In this document: positions 7,896-15,529 of the stretch, piece after piece
Layout: each line of letters begins with the position of its first letter
How positions within the stretch are numbered: position 1 is the first letter of the stretch
Source: Spirochaetota bacterium
GTDB lineage: Bacteria; Spirochaetota; Spirochaetia; B11-G9
Direction of reading: 5' to 3'
NCBI GenBank assembly: GCA_024280415.1
Contig: JAJRQE010000170.1
Coordinates: forward strand, 1-38,484
Length of the DNA stretch: 38,484 nucleotides
Made by a program: the position numbers and the translations under genes
Notes under the pieces: model-generated
Database searches by the model: none
Seen by the model: only the letters and a program-made list of their open reading frames with translations
Told to the model about the DNA's origin: nothing

Positions 7896-8759
7896 ATGCA
7901 GGTTTCCAATATTTTAATGAATAGGAAGAGTTTTATATGGTTAGTAAGCCCTTCTATTATTTTTTTACTTATTATACAAATCTATCCTTCTCTGTATTCT
8001 TTTTATCTGAGTTTTGGAAAAATTAAGGGAGGACAATATTCTTTTACCGGATTGAAAAATTTTACAAGGCTTCTCAATAATTCTGATTTTTATGAGTCAC
8101 TGGCCAGAACCGGGATTTTTACTTTTTCATTTCTCCTGGCATGTATAGGGATTGGTTTAATTCTGGCTCTTTTATTAAGTCGCTGTACTAAATTTACTAC
8201 GCTGTATATGACAATCATCTTTGTCCCAATGGTTCTGTCCGAGGTAGTCGGCGGAACTATGTGGAGATGGATGTTCCAGCAGTCATTTGGATTGGTACAA
8301 GCCTTTCTTAATCCCTTTATTAATAACGTATCAATCCTCTCCAAACCATGGGGTGCCATGGCTATAGTAATAGCTGCTTCTGTGTGGAAACAGCTGGCAT
8401 TTACAGCCCTTCTTTTTCTTGGTGCTTTGCAGACAGTTCCAAAAGAGCTTTTTGAACCTGCTGCTCTTGATGGTGCTACCAGAAGTGATATGTTCTGGAA
8501 AATAACATGGGTTATTATCAGACCCACAGTACTTCTTGCATCTATTATGACAACTATACGAGGTATAAATGCATTAGGTCTCATACTGGCGACAACTCAG
8601 GGTGGACCTGGTGCTTCCACAATGACAGAAGCTGTTCTTCTATATAGAACTGCCTGGCAGTTTGGCCGGTTTGGTGATGCTGCAGCTCTTTCAGTAGTAA
8701 TGTTTCTAATAAATATAACCCTTGGGATAGTATATATACGTCTCATGAGGGAATCTTAG
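7896..8759 (+). CDS. ABC importer permease, MalF/UgpA-like
   Basis: 287-residue inner-membrane permease with about six hydrophobic segments. The cytoplasmic EAA loop is visible as ELFEPAALDGATRSDMFWKITW, close to the family form EAA---G---------I-LP, and couples to the ATPase. The ATG at 7896 is chosen because GCAGGAG lies five bases upstream; a TTG at 7875 is in frame but lacks a site. It forms the transmembrane channel with the next gene. No ATPase gene is encoded in the operon or elsewhere in the window, so the pump presumably uses an ATPase encoded elsewhere, as shared MsiK-type ATPases do in other bacteria. Confidence 0.9.
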   Translation: MQVSNILMNRKSFIWLVSPSIIFLLIIQIYPSLYSFYLSFGKIKGGQYSFTGLKNFTRLLNNSDFYESLARTGIFTFSFLLACIGIGLILALLLSRCTKFTTLYMTIIFVPMVLSEVVGGTMWRWMFQQSFGLVQAFLNPFINNVSILSKPWGAMAIVIAASVWKQLAFTALLFLGALQTVPKELFEPAALDGATRSDMFWKITWVIIRPTVLLASIMTTIRGINALGLILATTQGGPGASTMTEAVLLYRTAWQFGRFGDAAALSVVMFLINITLGIVYIRLMRES

Positions 8760-8777
8760 GTTAAGGGTGTATCTACC

Positions 8778-9623
8778 ATGTTAATTCGATCCAGACGACA
8801 GATAATTATTGATAATATAGTAACTCATGGACTCCTTATTTTTTTCTGTCTTATAATGATATTTCCTGTTGCTTTATCGCTGATGACATCTTTTAAAACA
8901 AAAACTGATGTGATGATTCTTCCACCAAGATTTTTTCCTCCGGAGTGGACTCTTGAAGGTTATATTAAGGTTTTCCAGAGTGATCTTATTCCTATTTATA
9001 TGCCCAATTCTGCTATTAATGCGTTAACGGCAACTATTTTAACAGTAATTCTTGCAGCTTTTGCAGCATATGGGTTTTCCAGATTTAAATTTAAGGGCAG
9101 CAGGGCTCTTCAATTGGGAATTCTTGGGTTGATGATGATCCCGGGTATAACTAATCTTGTTTCGTACTACAAACTTGTAAGTCAACTGGGTATTCTAAGT
9201 ACACATCTCATAATGATACTGGTTTATACTGGTTTCGAATTGCCTTTTGGTCTTTTAATCCTAAAGAATTTTTTCGATGCAATACCAATTGATCTGGAAG
9301 AAGCTGCAAAAATTGATGGATGCAGTACCACTCAAGTATTATGGCATATTATTATTCCATTATCACTACCGGGGCTTTTTGTTGCATTTTTGCTTATCCT
9401 TGTCTACCTGTGGAATGAATTCCTTTTTGCTGTGACTTTGCTTTCGGCTAACGAAGCGAGAACAGCAATGGTTGGTCTGTATGATTTCCAAACATCATTT
9501 GAGGTTGCTTATCATGCACTTTCTGCAGCAAGTATCATTGTTTTACTCCCGATGCTTATTATTTTCATTCTTGGAAGAAAAACTTTTTTTCGGGCAATGA
9601 TGGAAGGCGCATTGAAGGGATAA
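8778..9623 (+). CDS. ABC importer permease, MalG/UgpE-like
   Basis: 281-residue partner permease with about six membrane segments. The EAA loop is clear: DLEEAAKIDGCSTTQVLWHIIIPLS. The family's conserved PP-W-EGY stretch is present near residue 55 (PPEWTLEGYIKVF). The start ATG has only a weak upstream site (AAGGG), 18 bases after the previous stop, so translation may depend on coupling. Function and substrate follow those of the binding protein and first permease. Confidence 0.9.
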   Translation: MLIRSRRQIIIDNIVTHGLLIFFCLIMIFPVALSLMTSFKTKTDVMILPPRFFPPEWTLEGYIKVFQSDLIPIYMPNSAINALTATILTVILAAFAAYGFSRFKFKGSRALQLGILGLMMIPGITNLVSYYKLVSQLGILSTHLIMILVYTGFELPFGLLILKNFFDAIPIDLEEAAKIDGCSTTQVLWHIIIPLSLPGLFVAFLLILVYLWNEFLFAVTLLSANEARTAMVGLYDFQTSFEVAYHALSAASIIVLLPMLIIFILGRKTFFRAMMEGALKG

Positions 9624-9752
9624 GGAATATTAGTCGCTTAAGAAAGGAAGGCTGTTAGGCTGAAGGCTTTTAGGGAAGATAGTTAAGAGAAAGACAACCC
9701 TGATAGTCTACAGCCCGTCTACCTGAATATCTATAAAAAAATTGGAGAAATT
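9624..9752 (+). repeat. Gap with nested inverted repeats between permease and aldolase genes
   Basis: This 129-base gap holds no gene. Two nested inverted repeats are present: GGCTGT (9650-9655) with ACAGCC (9710-9715), and TTAGGG (9670-9675) with CCCTGA (9698-9703, one G-T pair). Together they could fold into a long imperfect hairpin. No T-run follows, so it is not a clear terminator; it could be a processing or mRNA-stability element separating the transport and enzyme parts of the operon. I see no convincing promoter here. Confidence 0.35.
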
Positions 9753-10535
9753 ATGGGAAAAACAAGACGATTAAATAAAATATTGGCAAAAGATGGAAGG
9801 TCTTTTGTTGTCGCTATGGATCATGGTACAAACGGAGGATCTGTTCCCGGTCTTGAACAACCTTCAAAGGTTATTGAGCAGGTTGTGGAGGGCGGAGCAG
9901 ATGCAATAATCGCGAATGTAGGTTTTGCCAAAAAATTTGCAAGGGAGATGGCTGGAATAGGGTTAATCCTTAGAATGGATATTCCTCCCACAATGTCAGG
10001 GGACAAAAATGATCATGAAAGTCGTTTGGTTTTTGATGTTGATATTGCTCTTAAGTTAGGAGCTGATGCTGTAATTGTAAACGGTGGCCCAGGTGCCGGG
10101 GAAAAAGATTCTCTTGCTGCTATTGCGTCTGTAGTCAGAGCTTGTGAGGGTACAGGTATGCCTGTAGTCGGCGAGGTTGTTCCAGGCGGTTTTGATGCAG
10201 ATCCGCAATATAAGAATTTGGAAAACCTTATTCTTGGAGCAAGGATTGTAAGTGAACTTGGAGTGGATCTTATTAAAATTGGATATAAACCTGGTTTTGA
10301 GAAAGTAGTTGAGGGGGCTTTTTGTCCTGTCTTAGTTCTTGGTGGTTCTAAATCAAATAATCCTGCAGACTTTCTATCATCTATTAAAGATGCATTTAAT
10401 TCAGGAGCAAGTGGTGTTGCCATTGGACGGAACGTATGGGGTGCTGATGATCCTGTAAATATGACAAAAGCATTAGCAGCCATAATTCATATGAATGTTG
10501 CAATCGAAGAAGCAGTTGCTATTTTAAAAGGATAA
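9753..10535 (+). CDS. Class I aldolase, DhnA/FbaB/LsrF-type (DeoC/LacD superfamily)
   Basis: 260-residue TIM-barrel aldolase. AMDHG (21-25) is the conserved first strand of the DhnA family, DLIKIGY carries the likely Schiff-base Lys (K175), and GASGVAIGRNVWG at the C-terminal end is the phosphate-binding segment shared with archaeal-type fructose-bisphosphate aldolase and LsrF. These enzymes cleave or form ketose phosphates without a metal. Placed with an importer, a polyol-type dehydrogenase and a sugar kinase, it most likely splits the phosphorylated ketose made by its neighbours into three-carbon units (inference). Ribosome site TTGGAGAAATT precedes the ATG. The next gene starts two bases after its stop. 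Confidence 0.85.
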   Translation: MGKTRRLNKILAKDGRSFVVAMDHGTNGGSVPGLEQPSKVIEQVVEGGADAIIANVGFAKKFAREMAGIGLILRMDIPPTMSGDKNDHESRLVFDVDIALKLGADAVIVNGGPGAGEKDSLAAIASVVRACEGTGMPVVGEVVPGGFDADPQYKNLENLILGARIVSELGVDLIKIGYKPGFEKVVEGAFCPVLVLGGSKSNNPADFLSSIKDAFNSGASGVAIGRNVWGADDPVNMTKALAAIIHMNVAIEEAVAILKG

Positions 10536-10537
10536 AT

Positions 10538-11569
10538 ATGAAAATTGCAGTAATGACCGATCCGGGAAAGCTGGAAATCAGAGAGATGGAAATTCCTGGA
10601 TTTAGAAAAACAGAGGTGCTTGTAAAAATTTCGGCAGTTGGCCTTTGTACCTGGGAACAAAAATTCTACAAAGGAATCCCAGGTTCCTATCCGTTTTTAG
10701 GTGGGCATGAAATTTCAGGTGTTGTTGAAGCTGTTGGAAAAGAAGTAGCTCAGGATATCAAAAAAGGTGATCATGTCGTGGTTGCCAGTCTGACCAGGTG
10801 TGGTGAATGCTATTACTGCCGCAGGGGACTTGATAATCTTTGTGAGAACACAGGTATAGAGTCCAAGCCGGAACCTGGTGATTTATGGGGACCAGGTGGT
10901 TTCTCTGAATACTTTGTTGCCAAAGGATATGAGGTTTATAAAATTTCCAGTGATATTGAGCTTTCAATTGGAACTCTTGCTGAACCTCTGGCCTGTGTTA
11001 TCCGCAGTATAGACAGAAGCCGGATTGAGTTCGGCGATACAGCAGTTGTTCTTGGTGGTGGTGTAATGGGGATGATCCATGTTCTTCTTGCAAAATATAG
11101 AGGCGCAACAGTTATTGTCAGCGAGCCTGATAGCAGCAGGAGAAAAAAGGCCTTGTCTTTGGGTGCTGATTATGCTGTCGATCCATTAAATATTGATCTG
11201 GTTGAATTTGTAAAGCACAGGACCAAAGGACGGGGAGCGGAAGCTGTTCTGTTTACTGCAGGTGGGAAAGCTGCTATTGAAGGTGGAATAAAGTGTCTTG
11301 TTCAGAACGGAACTATGGTAATATACGGTGGTACTGGTTCAAAAGATATTATTTCTATCGATCCGAAATTATTCCACTATGATGAAGTCTGTATAACCGG
11401 TGTTACTAAACACACTAAGGATACTTTTAGAAGGGCAGCGGAATTGATTTCCCATGGAAAACTTCCATTAAATGAGTTGATTAGCGAAGAATATCCATTT
11501 GATAAAATAGTGGAAGCTTTTGAAAGAGCGGGAGCAATGGATACTTTCAGAGTTATTGTTAAGATGTAG
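10538..11569 (+). CDS. Zinc-dependent alcohol/polyol dehydrogenase (MDR superfamily)
   Basis: 343-residue medium-chain dehydrogenase. Catalytic-zinc residues are C37 and H57-E58 (GGHE). The structural-zinc cysteines are C88, C91, C94 and C102 in the GECYYCRRGLDNLC segment. The Rossmann motif is VLGGGVMGM, followed by an acidic SEPD, which favours NAD over NADP. This is the architecture of sorbitol, threonine and related dehydrogenases. In this operon it probably oxidises a secondary alcohol of the imported compound or of a sugar derivative before or after phosphorylation (inference). Its ribosome site AAAGGA overlaps the end of the aldolase gene, so the two are likely coupled. Confidence 0.88.
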   Translation: MKIAVMTDPGKLEIREMEIPGFRKTEVLVKISAVGLCTWEQKFYKGIPGSYPFLGGHEISGVVEAVGKEVAQDIKKGDHVVVASLTRCGECYYCRRGLDNLCENTGIESKPEPGDLWGPGGFSEYFVAKGYEVYKISSDIELSIGTLAEPLACVIRSIDRSRIEFGDTAVVLGGGVMGMIHVLLAKYRGATVIVSEPDSSRRKKALSLGADYAVDPLNIDLVEFVKHRTKGRGAEAVLFTAGGKAAIEGGIKCLVQNGTMVIYGGTGSKDIISIDPKLFHYDEVCITGVTKHTKDTFRRAAELISHGKLPLNELISEEYPFDKIVEAFERAGAMDTFRVIVKM

Positions 11570-11578
11570 GTGATTTTT

Positions 11579-13027
11579 GTGAACACTTATCTTATTGGTT
11601 TTGATTTGGGCTCTCACTCAACAAAGGGAGTCCTTATTAGTGAGGATGGGATCTCCCTGGCTTCCAGGAGCCTTGAACATTATACGAATATGCCAGAACC
11701 AGGATGGCAGGAACAGGATCCTGACAGGTGGTGGGAAGAGTTTAAAGAAATATCTAAAACACTTTTATCTGAGAGCAATGTAAATCCGGATCAGGTTAAA
11801 GCTGTAGGAATTACAGGTTTTGTTCCGGGTATGGTCATGCTGGATAAGGATGACAGATCTATACGTCCTGCCCTTATGCATACCGATACAAGGGCAGGTT
11901 CACAGCTCAAATATATTAATGGAATTCTCGAATCGCCTATTAGCCATGGATTTCTACTTCCCAAACTTATGTGGGTAATGGACAATGAGAAGAAAAATTA
12001 CAGCAGGATATCAAAAATTCTTGTCCCCCACAGCTTTATAGTTCAGCGTCTTACAGGTAGATACAGTTGTGATACAGATACCGCTACAATATTCGGAGGA
12101 GTATATAATGGCTCCGGTAAAGAATGGTCCTGGCAGATTTGTACTAAGCTGGGAATAGAAAAGAATATCCTGCCGGATATTTATAATGCTGATTCAATAG
12201 TAGGGACTATAAGTCAAAATGCAGCTGTTCTAACCGGGCTGGCTGAAGGTACCCCGGTAATTGCCGGCACCGGTGATACCTTTGCGGCTTTACTTGGCTG
12301 CGGTGCTGTACTGCATGGAGATATGATGGTCTATCTGGGAACATCAGGTACTCAGTTGTTTATTGATGGAGAACTAAGGGATTTTATCCACGGACCTCAT
12401 TTTGGATCCGGGAGGGCTGAATTTACAGGACGTATTATATCCTGTGGTGATTCAATGCAGCATTACAGAGAAATTCTGGGATTTAGGGACTGGGCAATCC
12501 CTGATAAAGAGGCTCTTGGAATAAACCCGGGTTCAGATGGACTCTTTGCTTTTCCCCATTTGAAACAAAAGAGGGACACCGAATTATCAGAGGGAGACAG
12601 GGAAACCATTTTCGGCCTGGAACGCAGCCACACTCCATGGCACATATACAGAGCTGTTATGGAGGGTATTGCGTATAATCTTAAAACATCTTTTTTAGAT
12701 TATGAATCCAAAGTTAAGAGACTGATTCTTTCCGGAGGAGGAGCCAGGAGCAGGGTCTTTCGCGAAATTATAGGCGGAATACTGGATACAACGGTTTATT
12801 TCAATCAATCAGGTAATGGTGCAATTGGTGTTGCATTGCTTGCAGGTTATGGTTCCTCAGAGGCTGGACTGAAGGAAAAATCTCTAAAAATTTCAGACAG
12901 AGCTGTTATAACGACTCCCAATAAAGATACTGTACTGGAATATAAAAAGTATTACAAGAAATATCTAAAATTACGTGAAGTTATAGAAGATTTATATGAA
13001 GAACAGGAGATAGAGGAAGATGAATAA
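11579..13027 (+). CDS. FGGY-family carbohydrate kinase
   Basis: 482-residue sugar kinase of the xylulokinase/gluconokinase group. The N-terminal phosphate-1 loop IGFDLGSHSTKG is intact. PVIAGTGDTFAALLGCG carries the usual catalytic Asp, and ILSGGGARSRVFREI is the C-terminal adenosine-binding segment. It phosphorylates a sugar or polyol in the cytoplasm, trapping it for the aldolase. I place the start at the GTG at 11579, which has AGGTGA six bases upstream; the frame also has a GTG at 11570, directly after the previous stop. Its end overlaps the following dehydrogenase gene by eight bases. Confidence 0.88.
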   Translation: MNTYLIGFDLGSHSTKGVLISEDGISLASRSLEHYTNMPEPGWQEQDPDRWWEEFKEISKTLLSESNVNPDQVKAVGITGFVPGMVMLDKDDRSIRPALMHTDTRAGSQLKYINGILESPISHGFLLPKLMWVMDNEKKNYSRISKILVPHSFIVQRLTGRYSCDTDTATIFGGVYNGSGKEWSWQICTKLGIEKNILPDIYNADSIVGTISQNAAVLTGLAEGTPVIAGTGDTFAALLGCGAVLHGDMMVYLGTSGTQLFIDGELRDFIHGPHFGSGRAEFTGRIISCGDSMQHYREILGFRDWAIPDKEALGINPGSDGLFAFPHLKQKRDTELSEGDRETIFGLERSHTPWHIYRAVMEGIAYNLKTSFLDYESKVKRLILSGGGARSRVFREIIGGILDTTVYFNQSGNGAIGVALLAGYGSSEAGLKEKSLKISDRAVITTPNKDTVLEYKKYYKKYLKLREVIEDLYEEQEIEEDE

Positions 13028-13799
13028 ACGGTTTGAAAAGAATGTTGTACTAATAACCGGATCTGCAACTGGCCTGGGCGAGGCATGCGCTGTTAGATTT
13101 GCAGAAGAGGGTGCTGATATTGTATGTGTGGATATAAATGAGAGAGAAAATATAAAAACAGTTGAAGACTGTAAAAAACTTGGAGTAAGGTCAGTTTCTT
13201 TTATAAGGAATGTTACAGATCGGTCAGGAGCTGATGAGATTATCTCTTCTGTAATTAAAGAATTTGGAAAGATAGATACACTTATATGTTCTGCCGGACT
13301 GTATACCGGATCTTCCATTGAAGAGGTTACCATTGAACAATGGGAAACAATTATTGATATAAATCTTACCGGAACATTTCTTTACAACAGAGCAGTAGCT
13401 CCTATTATGAAATCCCAAAAGACTGGCAGTATAATTAATATATCGTCTATGGCAGGAAAAACAAGCTGGGAGGCCTCTTTCGAATACTCTGCTTCAAAAA
13501 GTGGCGTCATCGGACTTACCCGATCTATGGCGATGGAACTGGCACCTTACGGGGCAACAGTAAATGCTCTGTGCCCTGGTAATACTCTGACAGCAATGGT
13601 AAAGAGTGTTGCCAGACAAATTGGCGACAGAGACGGTATGACAGCTCAGGAGTGGCTGGATATGAGGGCTAACGACTGTCCAATGAAAAGACTGGCAGAA
13701 CCCTGGGAAATGGCTGGGATTACAGCATTCCTTGCATCAAATGATTCACGATATATAACCGGACAATCCTTATCCGCAGATGGGGGAATGGTCCTGTAA
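13020..13799 (+). CDS. Short-chain dehydrogenase/reductase
   Basis: 259-residue classical SDR. The cofactor loop TGSATGLG (about 14-20) and an Asp at the end of the second strand (CVDIN) suggest NAD. The catalytic set is Ser142/143, Tyr156 and Lys160 (YSASK), and the C-terminus has the common form YITGQSLSADGGMVL. It probably oxidises or reduces a hydroxyl on a pathway intermediate. Its ATG lies inside the end of the kinase gene, with AGGAG upstream, and the MFS gene follows after 11 bases, so it is co-transcribed. The exact substrate is unknown. Confidence 0.88.
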   Translation: MNKRFEKNVVLITGSATGLGEACAVRFAEEGADIVCVDINERENIKTVEDCKKLGVRSVSFIRNVTDRSGADEIISSVIKEFGKIDTLICSAGLYTGSSIEEVTIEQWETIIDINLTGTFLYNRAVAPIMKSQKTGSIINISSMAGKTSWEASFEYSASKSGVIGLTRSMAMELAPYGATVNALCPGNTLTAMVKSVARQIGDRDGMTAQEWLDMRANDCPMKRLAEPWEMAGITAFLASNDSRYITGQSLSADGGMVL

Positions 13800-13810
13800 A
13801 AAGGATAAAA

Positions 13811-14983
13811 ATGAATAATAAAACTGAAAATCTGGTATACTCAAAACGGGAGATAATAACTATATATACCTCCAGTTTTATGATTTTGATCAACCTCATG
13901 CTATCTCTTACACTGTTTCCTCTGTATGTAAAATACAGAGGGGGGAGTGATTTTATCGTCGGCCTTCAAACTGGAATCTTTACCCTGGCCTCTGTAGTAT
14001 TCAGGTTGTATTTCGGTCCACTAGCCGATTCTATGGGTAGAAGGTTCCCTCTGTTATTGGGGTCATTCATATTTGCTACAGCACCAATTATGGTTTGGTT
14101 ATCACCAAATTTTTTTATTATGTCTTTGGCAAGGCTTTATCAGGCAATTGGAATGGCTACTTTTTTATCAGCGGTTGGTGCCTCAATATCAGATATGGTA
14201 TCTGTGAAAAAAAGGAGTTCAGCAATTGGTTTATATCGGGCAATGGCAGCTTCTACCTTCCTCGTAGGCTCATATATTGGTTTTTATCTGATTAACAATT
14301 ATGGATTTCCTTCCTTCTTTATTGCACTGGCAGGATCATCAATTTTTGGGATGCTAATACTATTTACTATCAGAATACCTGAAGGCGAAATGAAAACATC
14401 AGGAGGTTCTGTTAAGCCTGGTGACTTGCTTGCATTGATTAAAAATAAAGACCTTAGAGCCTGTTATACTGGAATAATTCTTTCAGCGGCATCTTCTGCA
14501 GCTCTTTTGACATATATTGCAGTCTATTTCATGACTTTGAAAAATAGTATCTCAACGCCGTTGTTTTTTTCTATATACGGGATTTCAGGGATAATAGGTT
14601 CTACATTCATAGGATATTTATCCGGGCGAATTAAACGTATCAATTTGGTTTTACCATTAACTTTAATCTTTGGAACTGGTCTGATAATACTTGGTTTGAA
14701 CAGATTTGCTGGTACTGCGGTATTTTTAGCTGTTCCAGTACTAATTGCTTTTGGTTATTCCGGAAGCATTACTAATTACTCTACATGGATAGTAGACAGT
14801 GCACCAGGTAATTTAAGGGCTTCTGCTCTTTCTTTTCAGGAAAGTTCAATGGATATTGGGACTACCCTGGGAAGTTTCTTTTTCGGAATACTTGCGGCAA
14901 ATTTTTATTATGCTCCTTTATTTATAGGTTTAGGTTTGTTAACCTTTTCTTTCCCATTGGCAGTAAAGATAGCATGGCGATAA
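13811..14983 (+). CDS. Major facilitator superfamily transporter
   Basis: 390 residues with about 12 hydrophobic segments. The signature between helices 2 and 3 is visible as FGPLADSMGRRFPLL (family form G-x-x-x-D-x-x-G-R-R), with a second diluted copy after helix 8 (GYLSGRIKRINL). It is an inner-membrane single-polypeptide carrier. With an ABC importer in the same operon, it may export a product such as the unused aglycone, or take up a related substrate; the sequence does not say which. Ribosome site AAAAGGA is seven bases before the ATG. A gap of 57 bases without a clear promoter separates it from the hydroxylase genes. Confidence 0.85.
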   Translation: MNNKTENLVYSKREIITIYTSSFMILINLMLSLTLFPLYVKYRGGSDFIVGLQTGIFTLASVVFRLYFGPLADSMGRRFPLLLGSFIFATAPIMVWLSPNFFIMSLARLYQAIGMATFLSAVGASISDMVSVKKRSSAIGLYRAMAASTFLVGSYIGFYLINNYGFPSFFIALAGSSIFGMLILFTIRIPEGEMKTSGGSVKPGDLLALIKNKDLRACYTGIILSAASSAALLTYIAVYFMTLKNSISTPLFFSIYGISGIIGSTFIGYLSGRIKRINLVLPLTLIFGTGLIILGLNRFAGTAVFLAVPVLIAFGYSGSITNYSTWIVDSAPGNLRASALSFQESSMDIGTTLGSFFFGILAANFYYAPLFIGLGLLTFSFPLAVKIAWR

Positions 14984-15040
14984 TTATGTTTTAGTTAAAA
15001 ACAATAGATTTATACACATAGGGATATAGGTGGTTTGAAA

Positions 15041-15529
15041 ATGGATAATGAAATTTTATTTGTGGAATTAAATATAAATGGTGAGCTTAAATATCTGCAT
15101 ATAAATAAAAAATGGACCCTCCTTCATGTGTTGAGAGAGGTATTGAATATGACAGGTACAAAGTATGGGTGCGGAACCAATGATTGTGGTGCCTGTAGAG
15201 TACTTATTAATGGAGAAGCAAAGAATTCCTGTGTTATTCCTGCTAAAAACCTGGAGGGGAAAGAGATTATAACTATTGAGGGACTTCAGGATAATGGTAG
15301 TCTGAATACTATCCAGAAATCCTTTGTAGATGCAGGAGCTATTCAATGCGGATTTTGTACCCCAGGAATGATTATCTCAACAAGCGCATTATTGAAAAAA
15401 AATCCCAGACCTTCAGAAAATGAGATAAGAGAGGGTTTAAAAGATAATTTATGCAGGTGTACAGGATATGTAAAAATAGTTGAAGCAGTAAAGCTTTCAT
15501 CAGTCAGATTAGAGGGGAGCATAGGATGA
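15041..15529 (+). CDS. [2Fe-2S] subunit of a molybdenum hydroxylase (XdhC/CoxS/NdhS-type)
   Basis: 162-residue iron-sulfur subunit. The ferredoxin-type cluster ligands are C44, C49, C52, C64 and the second, helical cluster ligands are C103, C106, C138, C140. It carries electrons from the molybdopterin site of the partner subunit. I set the start at the ATG at 15041, which has AGGTGG seven bases upstream; a TTG six bases earlier is in frame. Its stop overlaps the start of the large subunit in an ATGA, so the two are made together. No medium FAD subunit is nearby, so the final electron acceptor is probably not NAD through the usual flavin subunit. Confidence 0.92.
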   Translation: MDNEILFVELNINGELKYLHINKKWTLLHVLREVLNMTGTKYGCGTNDCGACRVLINGEAKNSCVIPAKNLEGKEIITIEGLQDNGSLNTIQKSFVDAGAIQCGFCTPGMIISTSALLKKNPRPSENEIREGLKDNLCRCTGYVKIVEAVKLSSVRLEGSIG

